Shown piece after piece: positions 21,510 through 32,493 of a DNA stretch of 64,000 nt. The position numbers and the translations under genes are program-made. Source of the DNA: Forficula auricularia (taxonomy: Eukaryota; Arthropoda; Insecta; Dermaptera; Forficulidae); the NCBI GenBank assembly GCA_024734495.1, contig JALMQS010000070.1, forward strand, positions 12,409,294 through 12,473,293, read 5' to 3'. Every line of letters begins with the position of its first letter. The first letter of the stretch is position 1. The notes below the pieces were generated by a model that did no database searches, was not told the DNA's origin, and saw only the letters and a list, made by a program, of their open reading frames with translations.

Positions 21510-22840
21510 TTTTTCTAAATTTAATTTGAGATATTGGTTTGAAACTATATCGCCTTTATATTTTCAGTTTAATAAATTTATTTCACATAGATAGATAATA
21601 CAATTTAAATTTTGGTTAAAAACATAACATTCATGAGTAAATAATAAATAATTCACTCTTAAAAATAATCCACTTCTATTTAAATATTCTCCTTTAAACT
21701 CTAATCTAATTATTTTATGTTTCTGATCTAATGCATAAGTCAATATCGAACTTCCTCTCATCATACTCAGATCTACAAATTTTTTATATTTGTTTCTTAA
21801 ATACAAATATTTGATAAAATTTTATACAAAATGTTGAATGTTTAAGACTTTGATTCGAAACAAATTGCAGTATTGGAGACAATGTACTGGTATTTGTTTC
21901 GGAAAAGGTCTTTTATCAATGACTTATCTCAAGTGTAGACGTATTTTACGACAAATACAATGTCTGCTATTTGTATCAAAACACGTCTAGGGTTGAAATT
22001 TTTATTCATTTCGGCTTTCAAATTTCAAATTTTATTTCTGACTGTTTTTTGAAAATAAAGAAAATATTTAAAATTTTAAAATTAATACTCTATGAGTATT
22101 TTATATAATTTAGGTTCAAAATTATATTAATAATCTCCCTTTAATTTTTTTTATCTATCCATGTGGGGGGGGGGGGGTGACAGCTGCCTACTCGTAGTGC
22201 CCCCTGTTATCGCTAAACAGTTGTCTATGTCTCTGTTTAAAATAACTATAGAGACATAAATAATCATATATAATAATTATATTTGCATAATTTTTTAAAT
22301 ACAATACACATTCCCATTAATGATAGTAATCAATTTCGAAAACTCAAATATAAAATTATAATTGCTCCTTTTTTGAGAAATCATCAAAAGATATGTTTTT
22401 TTCAAAAATATAATAAAAATATCTTGCTTAATTTTATTAATTAAAATTCATACAAATTTATGCAAATAATTGTATATTATATATAAAATTTGAAATATTT
22501 ATATTCGACTGAAAGTACAACGTGGAAACATTCGACGTCAATGTCTCTAAGAATTAGTAGTATAGTAATTTAACAAGTACCTAATAAATACAATGGCTAA
22601 GTGCATATTTCTTTTCAAATGGTTTTTGGAATAAAAATTCGCACAAATTAATATGAAAAATAATTTAGAAATTCCAAATATGATTTCATTCCAGTATTAC
22701 TCGGATTCCAATAATATTAAAAGTAAATAGAAATTTAAAAATTTAATAGTCAATTCTGCCGCCGATCCAGAAAACATCACAACCACTTTAATAAAAAATT
22801 GTACTCCTAAACTTGCTCCTATTCTTTCAAAAATTCTCAT
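21510..22840. other. AT-rich stretch, no gene
   Basis: Contains a 12-base G run at about 22166 and scattered short ORFs without splice or start context. Nothing else supported. Confidence 0.4.
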
Positions 22841-22844
22841 CCAC

Positions 22845-23586
22845 CCTTCCCCTCCCCCAATTTGGGCGGTTAGTTTTTACACTTTTAGTCTTCTGGGGGC
22901 CCATAGATAATGTATACAAGATTTGGTAGATTTTGGTACAAATGCATAGATTTTCATTTTTTGATCCTAACCCCCCCCCCCCCCCCATTTTGTGCCGTTA
23001 GTTTTTGTACTTCTGGGGGTCCATTGATTATGTAGACAAAATTTGGTTGTGTTCGCTCAAATTCTCTAGTTTTTTATTTTTGAATCCCCCCCCCTAATTT
23101 TGGATCGAAAAAAATATTATTTTCGTTATTATATGTTCATTTTATAGTATATTTCATTTTTCTTGTTTTTTTAGTTTGAAAATATTATAATTTAATTTTT
23201 AACCCCTCCCTCCCCCCTTTAATTTTAGGTCGATATTCACCAAAATCTAATCAGCTCTTAATCTCAATGCCCCAAAACTACATGTCCAATTTGGTTTTGA
23301 TATTATCATTAGTTTTTGAACTAGCTCGTCCACAAAAATTTGGTACGCACAGATTTACATAATAACAGACATTTTGACAAAACAATTATTATCTCGAAAA
23401 ATATAATTTTTTCGATGTTCACTTATAAGGGTTTTTTTGTAGACCGAAATGCCATGGTTTCGCCCAATTTTTTTTAATCAAAATAGTTTCTCCCGTTTTT
23501 TAGATATTTCGAAAAAAAGAACCAAAAAACACTTTTTTCATGCACGATTACAATACTTGAACATTCTCTGTACGGTAAAGTAATAA
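22845..23586 (-). mobile_element. ACTTTACC-family element, copy E4 with satellite units
   Basis: On the minus strand it starts TTACTTTACCGTACAGAGAA at about 23585 and runs through the CAATTATTATCTCGAAAAAT block, ending in two divergent satellite units with poly-C runs at about 22970 and 23086. Confidence 0.55.
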
Positions 23587-23599
23587 GCTGACCTGTTCT

Positions 23600-23990
23600 G
23601 ATTTGGCGAGGGTGTAGGGGAAGGGGGTTAGTTTTTCCATTTTTAGACTCCTGGGGCCCACTGATTATATATACAAAATTTGGTTGAGTTTGGTACAAGA
23701 GCCTATATTTTCATTTTTTGACCCTACACCTCCTCCACCCCATTTTGGGCGGTTAGTTTTTGTATTTTTAGATTACAATGGGCCCACTGGTTATGTATAC
23801 AAAATTTGGTTGATTTGGTACAAGAGCCTAGATTTTCATTTTTTGACCATACATCCCCCATTTTGGGTGGTTAGTTTTTTTCATTTTTAGACTTCTGGGG
23901 GCCCACTGATTATGTATACAAAATTTGATTGAGTTTGGTACAAGGGCCTAGATTTTCATTTTTTGTCCCTACACCTCACAATATTTTTAA
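23600..23990 (-). repeat. three tandem about 118-bp satellite units
   Basis: Three repeats of the unit CAAAATTTGGTTGAGTTTGG ... TTTTCATTTTTTGACC, in the same orientation as copy E4 next to it. These are the same units as at 6410-6775, so the satellite is part of the ACTTTACC element and has expanded locally. Confidence 0.65.
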
Positions 23991-23994
23991 TTTA

Positions 23995-24660
23995 ACCATC
24001 CATTAATAGTAAAAAATGTAATGAAACCGCCGTATTCTTTCTTGAAGTCTCATGATATTTTGTATTCATATATATAAATACCTTTCCGACTAATTTATAA
24101 AATGGAATATCCATCACATTTACTTGTTCTAGACACATTAATCTGTGTCTATATACTTTTATCTTATGAACTCAATAAACATTGAAATTTATTACTAGAC
24201 AATTAAACAAAATGATAACTAGGTATATCAGGCTATTATTAATAAATCAAGAGAAATTGTATCTAATTATTTATCTTTACCTACAAATTACTTTATATAT
24301 TATTATATATTAATATAAATTATCATAATACGAATTTATTATATAAATATAAGTACCTACCTATATTACTTCGATATCATAATTTAGTTTAATTAGAGAT
24401 CTAACTATATTTATACTGCTTACTATAAAATTCAACTAAATTCTCGTTTATTTGAGATTCGATTTTCCTCATTTTAAGTACATAATATATAATTTTAGTC
24501 TATGGAACGCAAGGCGAAGATAACAACTATTCAATAAAATTCTCGGACTATCAAAAATGTTAATTTTCGTAATTTCACGGATTAAAAGGTTGTGAGTTTA
24601 AAGACTTGTCTGCCATTTTGCTTAAAAACAAAAGCATCCGTAATTTTTGATATCAAACAT
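23995..24660. other. AT-rich stretch, no gene
   Basis: Nothing supported. Confidence 0.4.
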
Positions 24661-24677
24661 TCATTAAGTTCATATAA

Positions 24678-24853
24678 TGGGGGGATCGGGTTAGGCTAGG
24701 TGGTATCGTGTCAGCCTGTTAACCAAGAGGACCCGGTTTCGAATCCGACTTGAGGCATCCGTCTAAAATCAGACGGTAGAAACAAATTTATAAAAATATA
24801 ATAAATAGTATCGTAAATTGGCTTATGGCTAGAAAGGTCGAAAAGGCAAAAAA
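24678..24853 (+). mobile_element. tRNA-derived SINE, family 1, copy 1
   Basis: Box A-like TAGGCTAGGTGGTATCGTG and box B GGTTTCGAATCC (one extra T), tail TTGGCTTATGGCTAGAAAGG then an A run. Flanks AAGTTCATATAA (24666-24677) and AAGTTCATGTAA (24854-24865) form a 12-bp duplication with one mismatch. Two further copies lie at 47376 and 49324. Confidence 0.8.
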
Positions 24854-24865
24854 AAGTTCATGTAA

Positions 24866-25235
24866 ACCGTCACAGCTTACATCACGGGTAAAGTTTTGTT
24901 TTGATCCTTGTGCCATTACCATTACAGTGAACATTATTTCTACACAAAAAAACAATTAAATTATTTAATTGTATTGCAAGACATACCATCGCAGTTTTTT
25001 ATATGAAGGATATTATATAATATGGAATTTATTTGGAAATCTATTCAAAGAAGTTGCTCTATACTCAATAGTCATGACGAGTTGAATACAAGCTTTTAAA
25101 AACTTAGTAGGAACATTTATTTTACTTTTAATAATATTAAAATAATATTAAAAAAAGATTAAAAGCTCATGAAAAAATTTCAGCACAATAAATAAAATAC
25201 AGTACGATAAGTACGTTTACTTTAAATAATTATAA
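24866..25235. other. AT-rich stretch, no gene
   Basis: Nothing supported. Confidence 0.4.
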
Positions 25236-25240
25236 TATAA

Positions 25241-25320
25241 CTAGCTGATGACCGGGTCTTCGGCTCGGCGTCACCCAACCCCTGGCGGGGAGCGTCCCGT
25301 TCATATCAATTTAATAATTG
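25241..25320 (-). mobile_element. Helitron-like 3' end
   Basis: On the minus strand the GC-rich segment ends CGGTCATCAGCTAG immediately before T, fitting the CTAG|T rule. CCCCGCCAGGGG inside it recalls the 3' end of the 13691 element. The hairpin is imperfect and the 5' end was not found, so this is tentative. Confidence 0.35.
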
Positions 25321-25919
25321 AAATTTAAAATGAAACTGTAGGTATTGAAAGAATGTGGGGAATGAAATTGATTCAACAATAAGGAACAATAAGAAAAGAT
25401 TTATTTAACACATTGGCTAAACACGATCACTATCTGACCAATGAGAATCGTTCTAATAATTTAACGCTTTGCCAAAGTGATCCATATCTCTGAAAAGTTT
25501 AAGAATTTCTAGCCTAACCTCCGATTCAGGACTGATCGATTATGATAGAAATAATTATTTAATATAAAAATAATTTCGATTACAAAGTGATACATTTTTC
25601 TACTGCAAATTGACGAATTCCAAAGTAATAATTTGAATTTAAAAATATCAAAGGGAAAATATAAATTCTCATATTTGCAAATCCACCCATTGTTCTCATT
25701 TTTTCCATTTTTTTCAATCTTTTTTTTTTTTTTATTTTTCCCCCTTCCCGTGAACAAACAATTATTTGTTCTAATTCTATCAATATTAGAGATTGCAGAA
25801 AATATGTCAAGCCCTCGGGTGAAAATCCGTTCAGCTTTATTTGCGTCACGCTTTTTCCAACTAAAAAAAGAAAAGAAAAAAAATGAAGTTTTTAAACTTG
25901 GAAAATATTAAAAAAATAA

Positions 25920-26838
25920 ATAAAAGCGACTTCAAAAAAATTAAACGCATCAAATAAAATAATAACTCAAAAATAAAATAAAATTCACTAATAGGTATAA
26001 AATAATTATCTAATTTAGTTACAAATAAATGACGAAATATTAGCGTGAAATACCTTTTTGAAGTCGGTGCTAAACAAAATATAAGCGAGCTTACCCGCCA
26101 TACGTACTAAATAAGATCCATCGAGTGCGATAATATATAAAATGTATATGTTTGGCATTTATAAAAATCATTTTTATTTTTCTCTTTTTAGTGATGTTAT
26201 TAATAGTGACTTAATATAATACCTTGCATACATCTCGTAAGAGAAAGCGTCAGGCGACTGAATCCGAAAATGATAATAAAATTCAATTAATAAATATAGA
26301 AATTATCTCGAAACGTTTGCGGGTTTTAAATGAACGTTTTAAGATTTTTATAAAAGATTTTATTTATTATAATTTCGATTATTTGCTCATAAGAATCGGA
26401 GATTTACGTTATTTCGTCATTGATCATATCATCAGAACTTGACCAAACTAATATGGGACCACCCTAATGTACTCCCTTTCCAATAAAAAAAGAATCGTCG
26501 AAATCGGTCTACATAGCAAAAGTTTTCGTTGAACATATATAAAATAAATAAATAAATAAATAGTTAACTATCTTGACTATCTTGGAGCTATACTGAACCA
26601 AACGCAGAAAGAATCATTAAAATGAAGTTATGCCTGAATAAACATAACAAAAAAGATCAATACCAATGAAATTTATATTTTTATCAATCGGAAACTAGAC
26701 TGAACCCCAAAAAAATCATCAAAATCGGTTAACAATTGGCGAAAGAAATCAGGTAAGAAAGATACAAAAAAAAAAAAAATAAATAAAATAATTCATTCGA
26801 ATTGATAACCTCCTCCTTTTTTGAAGTCGGTTAAAAAT
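25920..26838 (-). mobile_element. CCGACTTC-family element, copy C
   Basis: The minus-strand left end is at 26838 (CCGACTTCAAAAAAGGAGG). The body carries the conserved reading frame at 26224-26442 and the palindromic end at 25920-26160, where the inner right arm is deleted. It lies in the first unit of the tandem duplication. Confidence 0.7.
26224..26442 (+). pseudogene. conserved ORF relic inside CCGACTTC element C
   Basis: A 72-codon frame begins MHTSRKRKRQATESENDNK and contains ISKRLRVLNERFK and GDLRYFVIDH. The same protein with about 85-90% identity is present at 27588-27812, and its start is present on the minus strand at the right edge of the window (copy E). A basic RKRKR cluster suggests nuclear or nucleic-acid binding, which is inference only. 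It runs antisense to the element as I oriented it. No family is recognised. Retention in three copies could mean recent amplification rather than selection. Confidence 0.35.
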
Positions 26839-27130
26839 TTTAAGAATTACTAGCCTAACCTCCGATTTAGGACTGATCGATGATGATAGAAATATTTATT
26901 AATTATTTAATATAAAAATAATTTCGATTACAAAGTGATACTTTTTTCCCCCTTCCGTGAACAAACAATTATTTGTTCTAATTCCATCAATATTAGAATT
27001 GCAGAAAAGTATGTTAAGCCAACGGGTGAAAATTCGTTCAGCTTTATTTGCGTCACGCTTTTTCCAACTAAAAAAAGAAAAGAAAAAAAAAATGAAGTTT
27101 TTAAACTTGGAAAATATAAAAAAAATAAAA

Positions 27131-28196
27131 TAAAACCGATTTCAAAAAAATTAAATGCAACAAATAAAATAATAAGAACTGAAAAATAAAATAAAATGCA
27201 CTAATAGGTATAAGATAATTATCTAATCTAGGTACAACTAAACGACGAAATATTAACATGAAATTAGTTTTTGAAGTCGGTGCCAAACATATACATTTTA
27301 TGAATCGCACTCGATGGATCTTACTTGGTACTTATAGCGGGTAAGCTCTCTTATATAGTTTGTTTAGCACTGACTTCAAAAAGTGATTTCATGTTAATAT
27401 TTCGTCGTTTAGTTGTAACTAAATTAGATAATAATTATTTTATACCTTTTAGTGTATTTTATTTGATTTTTAAGTTATTATTATTTTTGGTTTTTTTTTT
27501 TTAAGTCGGTTTTATTTTATTTTTATAAAAAATATTTTTATTTTTCTCTTTTTAGTGATGTTATTAATAGTGACTTAATATAATACCTTGTATACATCTC
27601 GTAAGAGAAAGCGTCGAGCGAATGCATCAGAAAATGATAATAAAATTCAATTCATAAATATAGAAATTATCTCGAAACGTTTGCGGGTTTTAAATGAACG
27701 TTTTAAGATTGTTTTTTTCATAAAAGGCTTTATTTATTATAATTTCAATTATTTGCTCATAAGAATTGGAGATTTACGTTATTTCGTCATTGATTATACC
27801 ATCGGAACTTGACCAAATTAATATGGGACCACCCCTAAGGTACCCTCTTTCCAATAAAAAACTAATCATCGAAATCGGTCCACGTGGCAAAAGTTTTCGT
27901 TGAAGATATATAAAATAAATAAATAATTAGGTATCTTGACTATCTTGGAGCTATACTGATGGAAATGCAGAAAGAATTATTAAAATCGGTTCATAAACAA
28001 AGAAATTATGAATGAACAACATAACAAAAAAGGTCCAAAACCAATGAAAAAAAAACGGGACCAATCGGAAACTATACTGAATCCATGCAAAAAACATCAA
28101 AATCGGTTCACAATTGGCGACAATATCAGGTAACATAGGCCAAAAAAAAAATCAGTCGAATTGAGAACCTCCTCTTTTTTTGAAGTCGGTTAAAAA
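27131..28196 (-). mobile_element. CCGACTTC-family element, copy D
   Basis: The most complete internal copy. Minus-strand start at 28196, body including the ORF relic at 27588-27812, then the full palindromic end 27131-27510 with both GTTTGGCACCGACTTC-type inner repeats. Confidence 0.75.
27588..27812 (+). pseudogene. conserved ORF relic inside CCGACTTC element D
   Basis: A 74-codon frame, MYTSRKRKRRANASENDNK, with the same ISKRLRVLNERFK core as the 26224 copy and a two-residue insertion (VFF). Both share the upstream sequence TAGTGACTTAATATAATACC and an apparent polypyrimidine TTTTTCTCTTTTTAG before it, which could be a splice acceptor feeding this frame. Function unknown. Confidence 0.35.
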
Positions 28197-28204
28197 ATAA
28201 AAAT

Positions 28205-28695
28205 AAAAGAACATGCACTCAGAATAGAGAGGGATTTTAATAAATTTCTCGATAATAAATATTTTATTCTTACAACGATGTATGAATTAGCATGAAGCAT
28301 TATTCGAGCCGGTGTCAATGTTTGTGTGCCTCAATCGAGCCGATTCGTAAGCATTACCTTACTTTTATGAATCGGTCGATTTAGGACAGAAAACATCGTA
28401 AACGATATTGAATGGCCGTTTTGAAAACAACCCCTGGCTGCGATTGCTCCAGAATATGAAATCTCTTCCATTCATTGAATATTTGATTATATGACGCTCT
28501 CCAGAATTTATGAATTTCAAGTCAACTACCCCAAACGATCGAATTGTTTCAAACCCCCTTCTTTTTAACTTTTAGCTTGTGTATTCTATTCCATTTGTAA
28601 TTTATATTTATATTTTTTATTTATTCAACGTAAAAGAATATAAATTTTATTAACAAACGTGTCTACTTGTATTTTTGTTATCTGTCCTTTAGTAG
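28205..28695. other. no gene seen
   Basis: AT-rich. Nothing supported. Confidence 0.35.
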
Positions 28696-28701
28696 TATAT
28701 A

Positions 28702-29235
28702 CTAGCTGTAAGGCCTGCCTTCGGTGGGCCTCTTGAGAACCAAGGGGCTTTCCCACCTGGGCTCCCGTCACACTTCAACCCATTAAACCTATCTCCTGGA
28801 CTCTACCCATGGACCCCGGATTCACTGGACCCCACCTTTCCCCTGGATCCAAACCTCACCACTGGACCCCACCTCCAACCCCACATAGATACATATATAT
28901 ATTCGTACAGACATAGGGACAAATCCCAGTTAGTAGCTCCCTGGACCCCCACATCCTTGACTCCCCACGCCCTGGACCCCTCCTTCAAACCCCCGTCCCT
29001 GGACCTCAAACCCAACCCCAAGAGACGGACAAACATAGGTATATATACAGGAAGAAATGCTCTTTGGTAGCCCCCTGGATATAGGTACAGAAACAGAAAG
29101 AAATACACTTTAGTACCTGCCAACCCCCACCCCTGGACCCCCCCTGGAACCCACCTCCCACACCCTTGAGGGACACAGGCACAAATGCCCTTTAGTAGTA
29201 TGTGAAATCTTTTTATACCATAGTCTGAATACATA
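28702..29235 (-). mobile_element. Helitron-like element with GC-rich CTGGACCCC repeats
   Basis: On the minus strand the 3' end reads GGCCCACCGAAGGCAGGCC (an imperfect hairpin), then TTACAGCTAG followed by T, the same pattern as the Helitrons at 42057 and 52339. The interior is GC-rich, with many CTGGACCCC repeats and four reiterations of a GGNACAAATNCC block ending TTTAGTAG. The 5' end is uncertain. A 143-codon minus-strand frame here is a by-product of the repeats. Confidence 0.5.
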
Positions 29236-29239
29236 GTTG

Positions 29240-29810
29240 AGCATAAAGCAAAGTGGTAAGCAAAGGGTCTACAACTATCATAAATTATTGTGTGATCAGC
29301 TCAATTATCGACGAACATTAACAGCCGTTTATTTATTTAGTTTTATTTATTTAAATCGGTGAATAACATACTGATTCTTATGAAGAGAAAAGTTGTTGTT
29401 CACCGATAACTGTTTTCTGATAAATGATAGGAGCTGAATTCACGCTTTCTTGTTAATTCTATAATAGATCTTGAATAGATGTCACCCATATCGTAGGAAT
29501 TCAAACAAATTCATTGTTCTTAGCTCTAATAAGTTTTCAAACATATTCGATCGTTATTGTGGAAGGTGATAGTTTTCTCTTGATACGAAAAAAACTCTTC
29601 ACATGATGTGGCTTTTCGTTACCTTATCCTGTATTTGTGTATTTGAATAGATTTGTTTAACTTTCTGAATGGGATTCAATCACATGGAAACCTAATTGGA
29701 AATCGATTACTAAAGTTATTACTTATTTCATTAGTAGAGTCAGAATGGTCCTCCTAATAGAAATATGAATCTTCCAGTATTCTTTTATAGGCCATATCAA
29801 ATAAGAGCTT
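29240..29810. other. no gene seen
   Basis: Contains CGGTGAATAACA at 29355, also seen near 12010 and 16157 (GTTATTCACCGAT), and a fragment (29470) related to the complex at 10.06 kb. Otherwise nothing supported. Confidence 0.35.
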
Positions 29811-29814
29811 ATGT

Positions 29815-30391
29815 AATTTAAAAATATAAATAAATTGGAATGCTGCTATAAGTTTGGTTGAGTTAAGGACAAACTGGAAACCTGGTGTGTTATTCATATT
29901 GTGTGAAAACAATAATGATTTAATCGAGGGTGATCCGCGATCGGTAGTAGGTATACACCTCTTTGGAAGTATTTTGGAATTACTTGGAAATATTTGGAAT
30001 AATTGGAAATATTTGGAAGTACTTGGAAATATTTGGAAGTACAAGTGGAAGTAGGTGTACAGCATATTAGGTCGCGGTTCACCCCTCGGATTTAGTTTTA
30101 TGAGAATTTATATACAGATAATTTTTATCAAAGATTATTATTATGTATATATTATATTTTAGAAGGTTTCACCCCCTCAGGAGTCGAACCTGAGCGCTAA
30201 CTTGATATCCAGGCAGTTACTCTAAAAGACCAATTTCCTTTGGGTTAGGTTAACTGTTCGGATAGCAGAAGCACTCGGGTTCGATTCTGAGGGGGCGAAA
30301 CCTTCTGATATATAATATATGGTATACATAATTCTCTAGTAAGATTTTTGATAAAATTGTCCTTGTATAAATTATCATATTATTAAAATCT
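29815..30391. repeat. head-to-head SINE-like dimer, one arm split by a MITE
   Basis: 30089-30240 (minus) and 30241-30391 (plus) are inverted copies joined near 30240. A third copy is at 58553-58815. Each contains a T-arm-like hairpin (for example TCAGG TTCGACT CCTGA), followed by a run ending GTGAAACCTTCT. The left arm continues to 29815, matching 58713-58815, but is interrupted by the MITE at 29925-30088. The tRNA-like T-arm suggests a SINE or tRNA-pseudogene origin; box A is weak. Confidence 0.55.
29925..30088. mobile_element. hAT-like MITE built on a TACTTGGAAATATTTGGAAG minisatellite, copy 1
   Basis: Terminal inverted repeats CGAGGGTGATCCGCGA and CGAGGGGTGAACCGCGA, target duplication GATTTAAT/GATTTAGT (29917-29924, 30089-30096). 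The homologous site at about 58705-58715 has a single GATTTAAT and no insert, proving the boundaries. Nearly the whole interior is a minisatellite of about 20 bp in roughly four variant repeats. Confidence 0.85.
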
Positions 30392-30606
30392 AGGTATGAA
30401 ACCCGGAAATTTTCATCCATTTTTCAAAAAATAGGGTGAATATTCTAAGCTGATAAAATACACCAACCCGAATAATAAATAAGTTATTTTATTCATAAGA
30501 ATTTGCTGGCTTGGTGTGTACTGGATATATTAATTTTTTATTGTTAAAGGATAAATAAATTGAATTGCTTCTTTCCAGTAATTTATTTTATTATTCAAAT
30601 GGTTAA

Positions 30607-30650
30607 TCCAAATATTTCGAGAGCGCTTTCGGCATCTCTTCCTCAGTGGA
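30607..30650 (-). ncRNA. hammerhead-like ribozyme core d1
   Basis: Minus strand: TCCA/TGGA stem I (4 bp, perfect), CTGAGGA, one A, GAGA/TCTC plus GC/GC as helix II with a CGAAA loop, GAA, a palindromic ATAT as stem III, then T at the cleavage position. All invariant core bases are present, with N7 = G. Confidence 0.5.
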
Positions 30651-30712
30651 AATCACTCCCCCACCAATGTGCCGACCCCATCAGTTTGTACAGAACATTG
30701 ATAAAAGCTTTT

Positions 30713-30756
30713 TCCACTGAGGAAGATATCCCGAAAGCTCTCTCGAAATATTTGGA
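30713..30756 (+). ncRNA. hammerhead-like ribozyme core d2
   Basis: Partner of d1 in the other arm, with TCCA/TGGA, CTGAGGA, A, GAA, ATAT and T intact, but helix II weakened to GATA against TCTC. Confidence 0.4.
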
Positions 30757-30951
30757 TTAACCATTTGAATAATAAAATAAATTACTGGAAAGAAGCAATT
30801 CAATTTATTTATCCTTTAACAATAAAAATTAATATATCTAGTACACACCAAGCTAGCAAAATTCTTATGAATAAAATAACTTATTTATTATTATATTAGT
30901 CGGGTTGGTGCATTTTATCGGCTTGCGCTTAGAATATTCACCCTAGCCCAC

Positions 30952-31240
30952 ATGATAGGTACTCCGAATAATCCTTGATTGAGTAACTTGTCCACAATGT
31001 GGCAAGTTTGTAAAGTTGCCTTCTGTGCGTTCTTCAAGTTGGTGTTCACCAAACCAAGTTTCTCAATATTTCTTTTTGAAAGTTTGACGAAACATCCCTT
31101 CCGTGGCTATCCATTACCAGTGGACAGATGGTAATCTTCTGCAGATTCAGATATCTTTGACTTAATGTTACCTTGCAGTTTCTCATACTTAGAACTCTTG
31201 TCTCTTTTATTTTATATTTAGGGATCGGTAATCTCACTAA
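30952..31240 (-). pseudogene. LINE reverse-transcriptase 3' fragment
   Basis: The minus-strand frame from 31237 reads KITICPLVMDSHGR, and after a one-base frameshift near 31050 continues NTNLKNAQKATLQTCHIVDK and LLNQGLFGVPIMW. The NxTxxPLVIxxxGR pattern near the C-terminus resembles the end of the ORF in R4/Dong- or R2-type non-LTR retrotransposons (typically xxIPIVIGALG). Only the extreme 3' coding end remains, abutting the snap-back arm. Clade assignment is tentative. Confidence 0.4.
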
Positions 31241-31412
31241 TTAGAATCCTTTAATATTGAATTCCACTTAGGAGAAAATTATTATTATTATTAGTGCAAG
31301 TCATACCTTTGCAATCTATAGTAAATAACATAATTCTTTAGTAAATGAGGATTTCTCTCGACAAAAAAATCATTACAAATTTCAAACCTTCAAAAATCTC
31401 TTTCAGAGTGTT

Positions 31413-31991
31413 AAGGGGTCGTCTATAAATTACGCACACACGAATTTAAAGATTTTTAGACCCCCTCTGTCACATTCTGTCACATTTTCATTCAACTACC
31501 CATATTGTGACGTCAGGGGTCGTCTATAAATTACGCCACACGAATTTAAAGATTTTGAGACCCCTGTGTCACATTCTGTCACATTTTCATTCAGCTTCCC
31601 TATATTGTGACGTCACACTATCACTAATATAATAACCTGAAATCTAAAAAATATATATGAAAATTCCTTTAAGATTGTGCAAGATTCCTCTATCGAACCT
31701 GAGCCAAATATATAATTCCAACCCCCTGCTCTGAACCATCACGTAACCCCCATTAACAATATAACGCCCCCACTCGGTTGTTCAGGGCCGTTAGTATACC
31801 AGCGTTAAAGGCTTTGGTTCTTTGATAGTAAATTACTAAACAATATGATACCAACGAAAATTAAAAAAAAAATTGACTTTTTTTGAGACTTTTTATGAGA
31901 TCACAATTTTTGAGATCCCCGGACCCCCCTGTTTTGCCACAAATCTGAGATGCCCCTCTTACTGGGTGACGTAATTTATGGACGGCCCCTA
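31413..31991. mobile_element. TA-flanked DNA element with AGGGGTCGTC ends
   Basis: Left end AGGGGTCGTCTATAAATTAC and right end GTAATTTATGGACGGCCCCT are inverted, next to TA on both sides. The left 104 bases are duplicated in tandem (31413-31516, 31517-31620), both with CACATTCTGTCACATTTTCA and TATTGTGACGTCA. TA duplication and small size suggest a non-autonomous Tc1/mariner-type element. A CRE-like TGACGTCA in each unit is notable. Confidence 0.6.
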
Positions 31992-32493
31992 ATATTGTTT
32001 AGAACTTTTTTCTATTTGTCGCTCATTCAGTAATCTTTAAATAAAATTTTAAACAAAGGACCCTCTAGTTTAGTCTGAGCTTAATGATTTAAATAAAATT
32101 AGGAAAGCTAAAAACTAGTGGTTTTATTCGGAATTAAAAACTACATGCATTTATTTTGCTTAACTTGAAGAATAGAAGAAGATAAAATTTATAAATCATC
32201 TAGCTCTCTCTCTTTCATATTTTCGAAAGGCTATTTGTCTCTCACTATTAATCTTTAAATAAAATTTTAAACAAAGGACCCTCTAGTACAGTGTTTCCCA
32301 ACCTTTTTTGTGCCGCATGCCCCACCTAATCCTTTCTAAAATTCTTATGCCCATTATGTAAACTTTTTTACAAAATATTTTTTTTTGTTATTTATATAAA
32401 TACCAGCAGCAAAGCCCGCCTTCGGCGCGCAAAGTACTAGACTCAGTAGTGGGTTTTAATTAATAATTTAAATTTCCTAATTTAATAAATTTT

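Larger units (their letters stand above)
25499..28197. repeat. 1.34-kb direct tandem duplication of a repeat cassette
   Basis: 25499-26838 and 26839-28197 align nearly end to end. Both start AAGAATTNCTAGCCTAACCT, share CGGGTGAAAATNCGTTCAGC and TTTGCGTCACGCTTTTTCC, and contain a minus-oriented CCGACTTC-family element. They differ by indels and by the orientation of the inner segment (26076-26149 against 27289-27361). The duplication is older than several point changes, since divergence is visible throughout. Confidence 0.8.
30434..30951. mobile_element. snap-back element with two hammerhead-like cores
   Basis: Arms 30434-30656 and 30712-30951 are inverted copies, with a 55-base centre. Each arm has an outward-facing core (30607-30650 minus, 30713-30756 plus), then AATAATAAAATAAATTAC. 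A diverged arm fragment is recognisable at 46820-46935 (AATTACTGGAATGAGGCAAT, CACCAAGCC). The sequence family differs from the 10723 element, but the layout is the same. Confidence 0.65.

Noticed and set aside
28803..29234. 143-codon minus-strand frame, the longest in the window
   Set aside because: It is generated by GC-rich CTGGACCCC repeats in a Helitron-like element; low-complexity Gly/Trp/Val composition and no homology pattern.
29754..30082. Overlapping frames rich in SKYFQ repeats (also at 49367-49755)
   Set aside because: Translations of the TACTTGGAAATATTTGGAAG minisatellite, not proteins.
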